Notes: generated by a model not told the origin, from the letters alone. A DNA stretch of 64,000 nt from Caenorhabditis elegans (GCF_000002985.6 NC_003279.8:6324001-6388000); one strand, 5' to 3'. Positions 36,159 to 49,000 are shown, counted from the first letter of the stretch. A program made the numbers and translations.

Positions 36159-36843
36159 CTTTTGAATTCTTCACAATCGAAAAATAGAAAATCCACTGTC
36201 ATATCAAAATTCCTTAACTAGAATCTCTCACCAACTCGTTTATAAATGTATTGCAATGATTGTACTATTTATTTTTGACCTCACTTTTTCCCTCCTAATC
36301 AGATTTCAATATTTGGTCCCTGTGTGTCTTTCTGCCTGTCACATTTACTTGTATTGTTCCTTCCCCACACATAATTGCTTATTTTCTTTGAAAATATGTA
36401 CTGTAGATGCTTGATTTTTTTGATTGCACCATTTCGTTGAAATGAATTTATTCTTTCAGATTTTCCAAGCAACATGCTCACGTGTGAGCTAACATCAACA
36501 AACGACATGAAAAAATCTGAATTTCTCACTTTGAGAATTTAAAAATGGCTTCTTCATATTTATTTTTTATCCGTCGACTAATCATTTGGCACTACAAGGC
36601 ACCTGCCACCAGTTTCTCATATCTAATTATGAATTTCTCTAAATTCTCTTCTTTTCACACAATATCTCGTTTTTTCCATGACAACGGAGAGCAGTGAAGC
36701 CTGAGAAAGGGGGAATTTCTCTGATTCTCTCACTATTTTTCACCCGTATAGCTGTTACTTACCTTTCCGTTATTTTCTTACGACCCATTTTCATTTTGAA
36801 GCTTTTTACACAAATTATTCTGAAATCAAATTCTTGAAGGAAA
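36159..36843. other. Intergenic, 685 bp
   Basis: It holds the 3' UTR of the coiled-coil gene and the upstream region of the KATNIP-like gene. I see no further gene, repeat or clear signal. The distance is long for an operon. Confidence 0.6.
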
Positions 36844-39800
36844 ATGTCCGATTCTGACTTGAAAGAAATTGAAAAAAATGCGGAAAATATAAAATTAGAA
36901 CCAGCTGAAGATGAAGTGAATGAAGAAGATCAAAATGAAATGTAAGCTTTTTTTCAAACATTTGTCCAATTTCTCCATTTTCAGCACAATTCCAGAATTA
37001 CCGGAGGGTAGAGTTTTAGAGCTCAGGTTACTTTCAAATTGGGGAGATTCTCATTATATTGGTCTAAATTCTGTCGAAATATTCACGTCAACAGGAGAAA
37101 GAGCTGTTATAGACAAAGTTAGTGTTTTTTCTGAATATTCAGAGTAAAGTCGTTTTCTTTGTTTTTTTTACTTATTGCTTTTCCACTGAAAATCATGTAC
37201 TCTGGTCCTAACGCGAATGAGACTTCACAGCTACCGTATCCGCTAGTACTGTAGACTTTCTTCGATTTTATTTAAATACGAAGTTTATTTATTAAATAGT
37301 AATTACTATAAATAGTAGTTTCAGAGAATTATTAATATATTCAACAATTTAAGTTTTTTCACAGCGAAAAATTCTTGAATTTTTTGTAGATCATACCGAA
37401 ATTATACAGCCTGACACGACGCGAAAATATACAAAAAACGAATAGAAATCGGTAAATACTGATGAGGATGAAAAGTCTCGCGCTAATTTAACTTCCTTCA
37501 GAAATAGTAAATTTTAATTGTAAAACGTATGCCACTATGCCCAAATTGTTGTACGTAGATTTATCATAACTTCGCAGTTTTCGATGTTTATCATAAGGAT
37601 TTCAATATTAAAATAGATTATTCTTAATTCAAAACTTTGCTATTTTCCGATAGCAACAAATGTGACTGAGTACACTGGAAGTCTCGAATCTCTGATTGTT
37701 CAACGAGTTCATTGCAAAGACGCCGAAAAAATGTGGTGTGCCAAAACGACGGAAGAGAAAATAGTTCTAACTTTGGAACTCAAAGAAACATGCAAACTTG
37801 CACTTATCAGATTTTGGGTGAGAATTATTCTTTCATGTGTGAAATATTAATGTTTTTATGAGAACGTTTTTAGAATTACAATGCATCAAGAGTTCATGCT
37901 CAAATTGGCGTCCGTTACCTTGAAATGTATTTGGATGGAGTTGGGATATTTCGAGGAGAACTTGAATGTGCATTCTCCGCTGATTCTGAGTTTACACCTG
38001 TAATGGGGGAGACTGTTCTTTTCACTACTTCTGATAATATATTGGAGCTCATTGCTCTTCACGATGTTTGCTTGATAAGTTTACCTGAAGAACCAATTTC
38101 AAATTCATCAATAGAAATGTTAAAAGCGGATCATTTAACACCATATAGGCCTTCAACTTGTGAAGCAAAAGATGCTCCATCAACTCCTGTTACCATAGTT
38201 CCACCTCCAATATTCAGGCAAACTGGGACAGCTTATAAGCACGATGTGAAAAGTAAGAGTTAATACTTTCATAGAAATATTTTACCTGAAATAATTTTAA
38301 AAAAACAATATTTTTTTCTATAACTGTTCTGAATTTTAACACTTTTTTTCTGGATTAAAAAATATCATAATTCTTGATCTCCAGTACGTTGGAAGTTCAT
38401 ATCTCATTTAAGATACATAATCTCAAGTTTAACTTTAAAAATCCGTAGAAAATGAATTTATAATTCATTGTCTATATTTAACGTGCTCTAATTAAACCGA
38501 AAACTACCTAAATATGACATAGACTGGCTGTCCATCACAAAAGTTTAGTGTTCGAAAATTATAGTTAGTTTTTTTTCAGCAATAACATAAAATATTTGCA
38601 GCTCTTCATATTGAACTACTTTCCAATTGGGGAATGGATGGTTTGATTGGACTTACTGGACTAGAACTTGTGGATGAACATAGCCAATTGATTGATGAGT
38701 CACAGTACACAGTGACCACTTCCGATGGAAATTCTGATCTATCTAAAAAGTAAGTTCTTTGCATTAGTCTCAGATTTTTCTTCATGATTCTTTTTTTCCA
38801 GACTTTTCAACGGTCGAAACCTAACTCGTGATCCTCATGACATGTGGCTTGTTGACTTTGATTCAAAGAATTTTACAACAATTTCAATAACTTTTCATGA
38901 CAACGTTGCTCTGAAAGCAATTTCCGTCTGGAATTATAATGCTAGTTTTGAACTTTCATACGCCGGAGTTAAGGCAGCTAAGATTTACATAAATGGAAAA
39001 TTGATCAAGAATGTTTTATTACGAAAAGCTACTGGATTCGTATACTTTGATTATGTGCAAGATGTGGTTCTTGACCCAAATAACACTGAAAGAGATTTTG
39101 TGCCAAAGGGAATAAGTCAAAGTATTGGTGGATGTAAGTAAATCTACTTTTGAAAAAAATTTAAACTGATAAAGTTAAACAATTTTGATAACTGAAGCGT
39201 TTTTTTTTCAAATTTTCATGTTCTTCAAAAGTGGACTAATAAATTAGGAACTTGTTTCCAGAACGTATTACTCATAATCAGTTTGCAAATATCATAATTT
39301 TGGTAGTCCACTAAATAATTTTCTTCAATTTTCAAAATTCAATTATATTCAAGTTATTATTCTAGTATCGTAGATTATCAACATGCGAAATTGCTTTGAA
39401 CTTCTGGAAACCATGAAACTTTGATTTTTCTTGTCTTACTATTAGAATGAAAAAAATCCAATTTTCAGTCGTATTTCAAATTCGTCTTTTATCTACATGG
39501 GGTGATGAGTTCTACATTGGACTCAATGGAATTGAACTTTATAATCGGAAAGGAGAACTCATGAAAATTAGAGAACATAGTAAACTTTCAATTTATGAAA
39601 TATTCAATATATCAGTTATGTTTCAGACTTGGCAGCATTTCCAGAAAGTGTAAACATTCTTCCAAATATAAAAAATGATTTGCGTACTTCAAATAACCTA
39701 ATCACACAACCTAATGATACTGACATGTTTGTTGTTTCAACCTATTACCTTATAAATAGGGTATTTCAGAGCAAGAAATATGTGGCTGACAGCTCTTCTT

Positions 39801-40060
39801 CCGAATAGATGTGCTCGAGTCTTTTTTGTGTTTGATGTTCAGACATATATCTCAAAAATTGTAATCTACAATTATCGCAAAACCCCTGAACGCGGGGTTC
39901 GACATATTTCAGTTGGTTTTCTATCAGAACACCTGAAAAATAGAACAATTAAATGTATTTTCAGGTAACTGTGGATGATTTGATAATCTTCTCTGGTGAA
40001 ATTCCATCAAGCACGGCCACTTTAACTGGAAATCTCGAGATTAACTTAATGGATATTTAG
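36844..40060 (+). CDS. K04F10.2: KATNIP/KIAA0556-like protein (katanin-interacting, ciliary basal body)
   Basis: Ten exons (36844-36941, 36985-37117, 37617-37817, 37874-38252, 38602-38749, 38802-39133, 39469-39579, 39627-39726, 39770-39911, 39965-40060) are in phase and give 579 residues. After an acidic start, the family's repeated signature occurs three times: LRLLSNWGDSHYIGLNSVEIF, IELLSNWGMDGLIGLTGLELV and IRLLSTWGDEFYIGLNGIELY. Two copies lead to a D/W-rich block and WNYNAS, and the last to IYNYRKTPERGVRHI. This is the DUF4457 architecture of KATNIP, a microtubule and katanin partner linked to Joubert syndrome. I recall the worm orthologue as K04F10.2. It is shorter than the human protein. 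Exon 3 uses the acceptor TTAAAATAG, which is weak but the only in-frame choice found. Confidence 0.88.
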
Positions 40061-40319
40061 TTTTATTTGGGAATCCCAATCTGTAGAACCGGTTTTCAAT
40101 TGTGATTGTGTCCTCTCTTTTTGTTGAATGACCATGGTGTTGAAAAAACTTTCAATAAATTGATTTTTTTCGATGAAGCATTGAAATTAATTTTTTACGA
40201 CTTTATGCACATACTTAATAAGCTTACAGTAATCTCTCACACTCTAAACTGCTCTGAAGCGCCCCCCGAAACTAGGAGTGGCAATGGGTCGCAACGGGAA
40301 GAAACTTTAAGAATGAATA

Positions 40320-40777
40320 TGAAATGTGTTGGATAGTAAGTGGAAACCGAAGTTGTGCCCATTTTAAATTCTATAGATGGTTCAGATGTTGGTGGTTGTG
40401 GATCAGGTTGTTCAGTTTTGTGGTAGAGAATCTTAAGTTGCAATTTCTACTGGGTAAGACATTGTTTGCAAAAGAGCCAGGGTCAGTGGTGTAACAGGGA
40501 TTGGAGGAGGAAGTGAGGGTAGAAAATGAAATGCTTGAGGTACAGGCTGAAAGCATCAGAATCTCAGTTTATTCAAATTTAAATTTAACAAATAATTGAT
40601 GTAAACATAATGGCAACTGCCCTATTGTTGAATTTGAGCCAAGAATAAAATTGGCAGAATCCATAAGTTTACATTTCCAGTCTGACTTGAAAGTAGCATG
40701 TTGTTCCAAATCGGGATAAGAGACGTGATTTGGAGTGAAATTAGTTATTCTGACACAAAAAATACGCACAATTCCTT
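40320..40777 (-). pseudogene. Inverted, decayed copy of the ataxin-1-like gene's 5' half
   Basis: Read on the minus strand, this segment follows 41038-41500 of the neighbouring AXH gene through its intron 1, exon 2, intron 2 and the Pro-rich start of exon 3. Shared strings include AATTCAACAATAGG and GATTCTGATGCTTTCAGCC. It lacks exon 1 and ends at the THF of the AXH domain. The exon-2 acceptor CAG has become CAC (40725-40727), and a premature TAA occurs at 40433-40435. A short deletion follows. The introns are retained, so it arose by DNA duplication and not by retroposition. It faces its parent head-to-head across about 260 bp. Confidence 0.9.
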
Positions 40778-41006
40778 AAATTTCAAATTTTCAAATCTTA
40801 ATTTCCGTGCGCACCCCGACCAAGAGAAGTGAAACGTTTCTGCAAGCGACCAAAATAGCGTCAATAAGCTCTACTTGACGCGTTTATTGCATTTATTTTC
40901 ACAAGTATTCTATACGTACATTTCTTTCTCTTATCACACAAGAAATACACAATTCTAGCCAAACTGATAAAGCCATCATTTTTTGTTCATAAATCGATAG
41001 ATAAGA

Positions 41007-42177
41007 ATGAACTTGTTTAATCAATCGACTCCGGTAACGAATTGCACGTATTTTATTGTATCAAAATAATGAATTTCGCTCCAAATCAGGTTCTCAATCC
41101 CGATTTGGTACAACTGTTACTTGCAAGTCAGACTGGAAATGTAAACTTATGGAATCCTGCCAATTTTCTTCTTGGCACAAATTCAACAATAGGACAGTTG
41201 CCAGTACGTTTACAGCGATTATTTATTAAATTGAAATTTGAATAAACTGAGATTCTGATGCTTTCAGCCTGTACCTCAAGCATTTCATTTTCTACCTCCA
41301 CTTCCTCCTCCAATCACTGTTACACCACTAACCCCGGCTCTTTTGCCAACAACGTCTTACCCCGTGGAAGTTGCAACTGAAGATACTGCACCACATATCA
41401 AAACTGAAGAACCTGATCCACAACCATCAACATCTGAACCATCAATAGCATTTGAAATGGGCACAATCCCAGCTTCCACTTATTATCCTACACATTTCAT
41501 GCGTGGTACTCAACTCAACGTGGCAAATGGAAATATCAAAAAAGTGGAAGATTTGTCATCTGATGACTTTCTCAGATGTGCTGCAGAATCAGATGATGTT
41601 ATTGTCAATGCTTCTGTGATCAAATCTATTAAATCAACAGCTGGAAGTGTTACTATTATTTTTGAAACTGGAATTGAGAAACAACTAGTAATAACTAAAT
41701 AATTTTGTAATTTCTGAGAATATATCAACGGTTGTTCCAGATACCATTGAAGTGTCAAGTCGAGCACCCATTCTTTGTATTAGGGAAAGGTTGGTGCAGC
41801 TGTAATCCTCGGAAAAGTGGCGAGAACTATGGTTTGGATTGTGAAATTCTCCAGGTAACCAGTTGTTGCAATTTCTCCCAATTTCAATATTCTCAGGTAG
41901 ATGATGTGTGTATTGTGTTGACACGAAATGAAGACAAAATAACTGACTGTGCTGTTGATATCGTAACTGCAGAACGAGATTTAGAGTTATTCAGCCAGCG
42001 GGCGGCACTCAAAGAACAACTTGTTGATGTTTATTATGAGGTATACATGGGATAAGTTACTGTATAGGTACTGTATTTTTATTATTTCAGCGAGTTTCTG
42101 GCCGAGTTTCAGCACCACCGGAGAGAGTTTTGGTGACTTTTTCGAACGAACATCGCGAAAGAAGGATCTCGGAATAA
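41007..42177 (+). CDS. Ataxin-1-type AXH-domain protein
   Basis: Six exons (41007-41033, 41090-41203, 41268-41687, 41741-41854, 41897-42040, 42091-42177) are in phase and give 301 residues. The N-terminal half is Pro/Ser/Thr-rich and low-complexity. The AXH domain begins at YPTHFMRGTQLNVANGNIKK and includes VEDLSSDDFL and VEHPFFVLGKGWCSC, ending at VDDVCIVL. These are the hallmark blocks of ataxin-1, ataxin-1-like and HBP1. In animals this domain binds Capicua, RNA and transcriptional co-repressors, so a nuclear regulatory role is likely. There is no polyglutamine tract. I recall the worm gene as K04F10.1 but am not certain. An AATAAA lies at 42209-42214. Confidence 0.88.
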
Positions 42178-42208
42178 TTTAATGTTATGTTTTTATATAT
42201 TCTCTACT

Positions 42209-42214
42209 AATAAA
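42209..42214 (+). terminator. AATAAA poly(A) signal of the AXH gene
   Basis: CTACTAATAAATG lies 32 bp after the stop codon at 42177, a normal distance for a worm 3' UTR. The next gene starts 264 bp further on. Confidence 0.7.
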
Positions 42215-42477
42215 TGTTCGAAATAATCATACCCAAAGGCTTACAATTCTCGGAACAAAATTGTCTCTACAATTGAGGAATGCTGCGCGTCAACTATGTG
42301 GTTTGATGTGCATTGTGACGTGAGGGTGTCTGCACTCTTTTCTTGTCTCGCTGCAACGCTGACGCTTGTGACTGGTCTCTATTTCTTTATTTCTCTGCTG
42401 CATTTTCGGTGTTCGACGGTAACCGATATTAACCGATTTGTTTGAAAAAAACTCGACTCGCTCGAGTTCTCTTGAAA

Positions 42478-43589
42478 ATGCCTGGTCCGATTCTTAAAAA
42501 GTGTTTTAATTGTCGTGTAGCACTTCCTGAAGACGCCATTAAGTAAGTACACTTTTTCTGGATTTTTCAAATGAAAAACTATAATTATAAATTTTCAGCA
42601 CAGCTCAATGCCAAAAATGTCAGAAGAATGAGGCAAAATACGGAAAGGTGAGTGTAAAAGTTTAATTTTCATGTCGATTTAATGTAATTTTTATCGTTTT
42701 AGCCCGGAACATGTCAATATTGTAAACTGAATGCTGCTTTTCACGACCAAAAATGTGTGTGGTGTTCACATGCAGAAAGAAAGTTCGGAAACCCGTTCCC
42801 ATGTGCTAATTGTAAATTGAGTTGTGCATTTCCAAGAAGAGAAAGTGATAAGGTGAGATCGTTTTAAATTTTCTTGTTCCCCCTTTTGCCTTATCACCAA
42901 CAAATTTTAATTTCATGTTTTCCAGGTCGAAGGTGCTGCATTGCTCTGTCGATTGTGCATTTTACAAGCTCGTCATACGAATCAAACCGTTGTAGCAGGA
43001 ATTCCAGTGCCACCTGAGAAGCCAGAAAGATCAGGAGAAGGATCCTCAACAGAGCAGAGAGATCGAGATCATCGTCAACACCGTCCAACATCTCATCATC
43101 ATCGAGATCATAAAGACCATCATCGACGAGACGACAAACATCATCACCGCGATTCCAATCATCGTCATGCTCACAAACGGCGACACCAAGAAGAGCCCAA
43201 TAATAACAGTAACAACGGAACATCTTCGTCTGGTGGAGCTCCACCTCTAGTTCCAAACAATGAAAATGGAAATGGATTCCCTCCATTCGGAGATCGTGAT
43301 CCCGGAGAGAGTATGGTGAAGCAACAGAAAATGGAAGACGAGATTCGCCGACTGAAAACATTGCTCGCTGAAAAAGATCAACTTATTTTTGATAAGGATA
43401 AACAAGTATGATTTATATTCCAGTTTTAGATTATTGATTGAAACATTTCAGATCAGCAATTTAAAAGCCGACCAATACAATCTGGATAAAAAGCATCGCG
43501 AACGTGTCCAACAACTTATCAAAGAAAAAGAAGACAGTATTCGAGCAATCGAACAAATGCGAAATTCGAAAAGTTCTAAGAGGAACTGA
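42478..43589 (+). CDS. FAM76-like Cys-rich, coiled-coil protein
   Basis: Five exons (42478-42542, 42599-42647, 42703-42852, 42926-43405, 43452-43589) are in phase and give 293 residues. The N-terminal third has repeated CxxC pairs (CFNC, CQKC, CQYC, CVWC, CANC, CRLC) with KYGKPGTCQYCKLNAAFHD, the signature of FAM76A/B. A His/Arg/Asp-rich run (about residues 135-170) resembles the poly-His stretch that targets human FAM76B to nuclear speckles. The last third is a coiled coil (MEDEIRRLKTLLAEKDQLIF). The function in worms is unknown. A nuclear, RNA-related role is inferred from the family. The gene lies 300 bp downstream of the AXH gene on the same strand. Confidence 0.9.
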
Positions 43590-44305
43590 TGTCAATTGAA
43601 TATAAAACTATTCCTTGTAACTATTTTTATTAAGCTACCAGTTTTCATAATTGAAAATCAATTCTTCATGCCATATTTCGAAATTTTGTGTTCGAGTTTT
43701 AAATCAAAAATTAATATTTGGTTCGTGAGCTAATATCTTTTTTAAAATGAAATTATCTTTTCATTGTATTATTCACCTAATATTTACTTCAATTTGATCC
43801 AAAGTGCACCTTCCCCCTATCGCTCTCCCCGGTTGACCCGGCATCCCTTTCACTCGTCTTCTAATTACAATCTTTGGACGTAGCTACTTCTATTAACCTA
43901 CTAAATTTGTTATAGTGTACCCATTTTCTGTCACTGTCATCAATGCCTGTCTAGTTTGATAATCTGTGAGATAATTTTTCTACAAGTCTGTAACATGTTT
44001 TTTTTAAATTTTACTTTTTTTGAGATTAGTCTTTTTTTCGAGTCTTTGAATTTTTCATACAATAAACTGTTCTCGTATAGCCTTGACTGTTTTTAAATCT
44101 ATAGCATAATACATACGCTTTATGGCAAAATTACAGGAGAACTATGTTTTAAATTTAAAGTAGACCTGATTACGCGACATCTCTGGAATCTTTTTTGACC
44201 TACGGGCGCAGGCGCGACGATTGCGGAAACATAATTTCAACTGCGTACTAATGAAGAGATGGAAATGCTTATTTTTTGTGATTTCTAAACTTTTGAATCT
44301 TCATC
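43590..44305. other. Intergenic, 716 bp
   Basis: It contains the FAM76-like 3' UTR and the upstream region of the next gene. A GC-richer pocket near 43805-43850 (CCCCGGTTGACCCGG) and a short GCGCAGGCGCG string near 44208 are the only notable features. No gene is seen. Confidence 0.6.
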
Positions 44306-45496
44306 ATGACCACCGAACGTGTTCTCCAGTATCCGAATTTGTTAAAAATCGTCCCATATCTCAGTTACAGTAAGAGGTTCGTTAATTTTTTTTTTCTGAT
44401 TAAAAACAGTGAAGCATTACATTTTTTTATAGAATGGAGCTTTCGAAAGTTTCTCCAGAATTTCGATCAATTCACAGTCGATTAGACTATTCACTGAAGA
44501 CTATGTCATTCTCTCAGGATTACGGAGCAATCAGTGAAGAAGGACCAATAGAAGTAGGATCAGGAATTTTGAAGGTGGAGTCAATTGAATATATTTTTGA
44601 ATACGATGAGAACATGGATCAAGTGAAAATCAAATGTTTGTTGGCCCCGGAACTTGTGAGATTCTCGAATGATAAGTCAATAATCAGAAGATATTTTCAT
44701 TATTACCTGGCCGCTTCACAACGAATTGTTCAGCATGTCAAACTCAGGGTTTGTGAATTCATTTTTCGATTATTCTTGTTGATTATAAATTACATTTCAG
44801 GAAAGTGACAGTCCATTTCGAAACCTTCAAAGCCTAAAAATTCCATCCATTTCTTGGACTCTAAACGGAGCTAGAGAATATCCTCAATTCATCAATTTCC
44901 AAAACCATGTTTTTGAGAAATTAGAATTAATCAATTACGAATCGATCGTATTGACGGAAACCCAGGTATTAAACGCATGGTCTATATTTTCATTCAATTT
45001 ACGTTTTTAAGGTGAAAAGTTGCAAACACCTTGTACTAAAAAAGGAAACAATTTACCAGGAGTACACCGTTGGAAACGAGAACAGTGCCATCAGAAATTT
45101 CTATTGTATCCTGAGCAATATGAAGTTGGAATTGGTTTTGGGACTGAATTACGTCGAATCTTTTATTCTGCTTTGTAACGTAAGTCATTTCGCCGGTATT
45201 TGCTCCTTTTATTTCTCGTATTATAGCGTCTTCTTCTCGACACCCTTCACATAGGATCATCTGTCACTGCAATTTTCATCAAGGAACCTCTTCTAAACGT
45301 TTGGAGAACCCTATTGGAACGATATGAAGACTCGCGAGGAACTTTTATGGGTTCCGGACACCGAAAGTGTGCTATATTGTCAACTGACAATAATATCAAG
45401 GTAGCAGTATTTGAAAATTATTTCGGGAAAGACTCCAATGGAAAAGAGAGTTTCACGGCAATCAAAATGAACAACAACGTGGAATTTGATGCCTAA
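44306..45496 (+). CDS. Nematode protein of unknown function, possibly F-box-like
   Basis: Five exons (44306-44376, 44433-44748, 44801-44965, 45012-45195, 45255-45496) are in phase and give 325 residues. The start MTTERVLQYPNLLKIVPYLS followed by RMELSKVSPEFRSIHSRL resembles the F-box-like head of large nematode-specific families, where such a head recruits substrates to SCF ubiquitin ligases. The remainder (for example FRNLQSLKIPSISWTL and LLNVWRTLLERYEDSRG) shows no catalytic motif. Exon 4 must end at the GTATTT donor at 45196. The better-looking GTAAGT at 45180 would shift the frame and truncate the protein. The family call is tentative. Confidence 0.6.
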
Positions 45497-45839
45497 ATCA
45501 TTTATTTCTCATATTGAAGGATTTTAAATTCACTAACTATACAATTAATTATTGCAATTGTCTTACATTATATTGGATAAAATTCATCTTATTTTTATTT
45601 TCGTTTAGAAGCAGTGAAACCATTTAAAATGAAACGAAAAGAAATTCCACGTCGCATTTTCGAATATCGACGTGACCATTCCACGTGAATCATTTCCGTT
45701 TTTCGTTAGTTTTTGAATTAATTTTTTGTTCAATTTTTACCCTGAAAATGCAGCAAAATCAAGAACACAACGACTTGCCGAATTCGAACTGTTTCTCAGT
45801 TGCGCATGGAAATTCTACCGTACGCCAAAAGGGTTTTTT

Positions 45840-45950
45840 TTCTTCACAGCTTAAAGGCGCAATACCTGACACAGTGCATGGGTCTCGCCGCGAGATACGG
45901 TAAGCGAGCGCCAACGCCACGCATTGAAAAGGCGCTGAAATTTGATTTAA
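45840..45950. repeat. Palindromic-repeat fragment upstream of gld-2
   Basis: GGGTCTCGCCGCGAGATACGG followed by AGCGCCAACGCCACGCATT belongs to the GGTCTCGCCACG family seen at 25.3 and 26.2 kb. It lies about 80 bp before the gld-2 start codon, so it may be part of the promoter or 5' UTR. Confidence 0.55.
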
Positions 45951-45983
45951 ACTTCGCTTTTCAGCTCGCTTTCTGGCAGTTTT

Positions 45984-46002
45984 TCCGACGATTTCCGTCG
46001 GA
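45984..46002 (+). promoter_or_regulatory. Small hairpin just upstream of the gld-2 start codon
   Basis: TCCGACG pairs with CGTCGGA across a five-base ATTTC loop, 26 bases before the ATG at 46029. If it lies in the 5' UTR, a stable GC-rich stem this close to the start could affect initiation. It is inferred from sequence only. Confidence 0.35.
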
Positions 46003-46028
46003 GATATCCGTCTAATTTTGTCGCCAAT

Positions 46029-49000
46029 ATGGTTATGGCTCAACAGCAGAAAAATGCAGAACGAAACGGTGAGCAATCTGAGTTTTCAATCAAAACTTTA
46101 TTTGAAATTGAGAATCGATTTTTGAGCCAATCTCAACCTTCTCATTCTTTTAATTTATGATTTATCTTTTCAGACGAACACACTCGACGCAACAGATCTC
46201 CTTCAGTCGATTCAGTAAGCCGTGTGCAGCAGCAAAGTGGGGGCTTTGCATTTTATAATCAGCAGTCAAACCATCAATATCAGCAATCGCATCCACGACG
46301 TACAAGCTTTTCGAGGGATGGGAACACTGGATACTACAACAACCATTCAGGAAATAAAAGACGTCAGTCAGAAAAATTATTGACTTGCTACCAAATTGTT
46401 CATTTTCAGAAACCTACAATAACCAGCGCGGCGGACGCAGTTACAATCATCGCGGGAATAGCAATTATCAACAGAATGGCGAGTATTCTGGGAATCAGGG
46501 ATGTGTCCCAAAATATCATCAAAGGAATCAAAAGTAGAAAATCGAATTTCGTTTTTGCTATTCCTATTAAAATCGGTATTTCAGTTACCCTCAACTGCAA
46601 CCAAAGTATTCCTACTTCCAACCACATCAGAGACCAATTTTTAACTCGACCCAGGGTAGGAAATTGTGATTGACATAATTTTAGATTAATAGCCTTACAT
46701 ATCTCCCCTAAAATAATAATCTGAACTAATATGAAGAATAAATAAATTTTTTTCAGGTTACGGCACATATTCTGTCCGTCGGTCATCGCCACCATCTCCA
46801 TCAGCTCTATCAAGCTCAACAGCGAATTCCACATCAAACCGAGCTCCGACGCAGCCTCCAATCCTGCTCAGGCACGCTGAGCCAGCTAGTGATAAGAATC
46901 ATCAAGGAAGCGATCATGAGCAAAATCATGATCCTAAAATTCATTTGTACAGGTCGGCTGGCACCGCACCGGGTGGATATACTCAATGGTAAATTTGTTT
47001 TCCAGGCCTGTATTTCGAATTTGAAGGTTTCTCATTTGATCTACCATAAATGCCCAGATGGTTTATTGCTTCGAAAAGAGTGGCATTTTTTGGCGGTTGT
47101 GTTTTGGGAAATGATAATTAAATTTTACAGGAGAATTTTTGAGCCTTTGTATTTTATCTAAATCTAATTTCATCTCATCTAAAAATTATAATTTATAGCC
47201 CATCTCCGTACAAACAGCCACCACCACAACCTCCGTCTACACCATCATCTTCCGATAAACGGATTGAGCAGCAACAAGCAGAGGATTGGCCGACGCGGTT
47301 TCAACATCCTCCTCCACAATTCAGACGCGGTGAGTGTTATTTTTTTCATTTAAAAATTTTCTAAGTAATATTTTTAGGGCAGGATCCAATGCCAGCCTCA
47401 ATAGAGCTCCAGCATAAGACCGCCAATCAAACGATGCCAGTTGATATTGTACAGACGAATCAGCAGAAAACTGTGTCATCTTATGAGAGGGCTGCACAGT
47501 TTAGAGGTTGGTTCAAGTCATAAGCTCTACTTTATGTTTTATTCAATTACTTTTTTCAGCTTCTGCAAGTGAACTACCAACGGACAGTGTCGATGCAAAA
47601 CACCCGTGTTTCGCTAACGAGCGTATGCAAAGTGCTTTAATCGGGTTAGTTGGAACAAATCTCAAATTATTTCAAATTAAATTTTAGTTCTTTAAATGCT
47701 GAATTCTGTCTTCTGCCCAGTATATAATTATATATTTCCCACGTTATTCTGATACTAGTTCTGAGATTCGGGGAAACTCATTGTCGGCTTCATCAGCTAA
47801 CTAATAATTATCTTGAATGACATTGCTGGAATGTGTCCTCTGCCCTTGTCACTTCATTATTATTTATTCGTATCTTCTCATCTCATTTCCTGTACTGTTC
47901 AAAGAGAATGTCCTCCGTCTAGTAACTAGAAGCATAACCAGTTCATCATCAACAACAATCAATGGTGGAAAATCGGATATTAGACTATTAAGAAAAACTA
48001 ATAATTTTCGGAATACACTCAAGGGATCATTTATCCATGATATTCAAGAATTCGTGGTTATTTTTTTATAGAACTGAGAAGAACGGTAACTTGACAACTT
48101 TCATGTTGATGTTATTTCTCAAAAAACCAAGTTTACACTTATAAATTCTGAAGATTTTTTGCAAGACTGCTTACGATTAGTTTAAACATACACTTTTCTG
48201 TTGGTTTTATCATCTTGTCTCTAGAAATTTCTCGGTTTTACTTCCTCTGTCAGGTTTTTCTTTTGTATTTTTTAGTTTCTAATTCCATAAAATGGAAACA
48301 ATAACACGATTAACAGCGGCTGTAATTTTGCATAGATTAAAAAGTTTATATTGTCAATAGTTAGACAAAATTGAAGTTTTTCATTTCCAATGGCAACGCC
48401 TACGAGACATTCCTCTTGTAAACGATATCATCTCCAGATCTGAACATCTTTATTGTTCTACTCTATTTTCTGTGTTTCGTCTTGATCATACCCGTAGTGT
48501 TTCGATTTTTGAACTTAACTATGATTAGTTTAGTGACTATCGGATAATATTTAGGAGACCGAATTATAGTTCGTGTCGAATTATGTTATCTTTATGAACA
48601 CAAGGAATATATTCTACCTAGGCCAGCTAGGAAATTGCATCTAAAAAGTTGCGTGTTCCACTTGATTGGACTAAAAGTTTTTTTTTTAACATGAGCGGAT
48701 AAACAAAGAATATCGAAGATATTTCAAATGAAATTCATAAACTTACCAATCATCTGCAGGTGGAACTAAAATAGTAAAATGACATTTATCCGTTCACTTT
48801 ACACCTTTCTTCACTCTCATCTTTCTCTTTTTCACTGTGATTTTCACCCGACCACGAAAAAAGTGAAAATCTGCAGGCAGTCCCTATGTATCTCTGACTT
48901 CTTCTTTCTCTCCTTTTCGTCCTTTTTTATTATTATTGTTAGAAATGACACAGCTGAGAAAAGGAGATACGAGGTACAGTGAAAGGGCGTGTAAATGTTA

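Noticed and set aside
37390..37451. Possible small exon in the KATNIP-like gene
   Set aside because: It has ag/gt borders, but it ends in the wrong phase for the next exon and carries repeat-family sequence (CTGACACGACGCG). The acceptor at 37616 restores the frame without it.
42177..42478. Operon between the AXH gene and the FAM76-like gene
   Set aside because: The 300-bp gap would allow it, but no clear trans-splice acceptor lies just before the downstream ATG and no U-rich element stands out. Spliced-leader SL2 reads would decide.
42894..43361. 155-codon frame on the minus strand under the FAM76-like gene
   Set aside because: It mirrors the His/Arg/Asp-rich coding stretch on the other strand and has no splice-supported extension.
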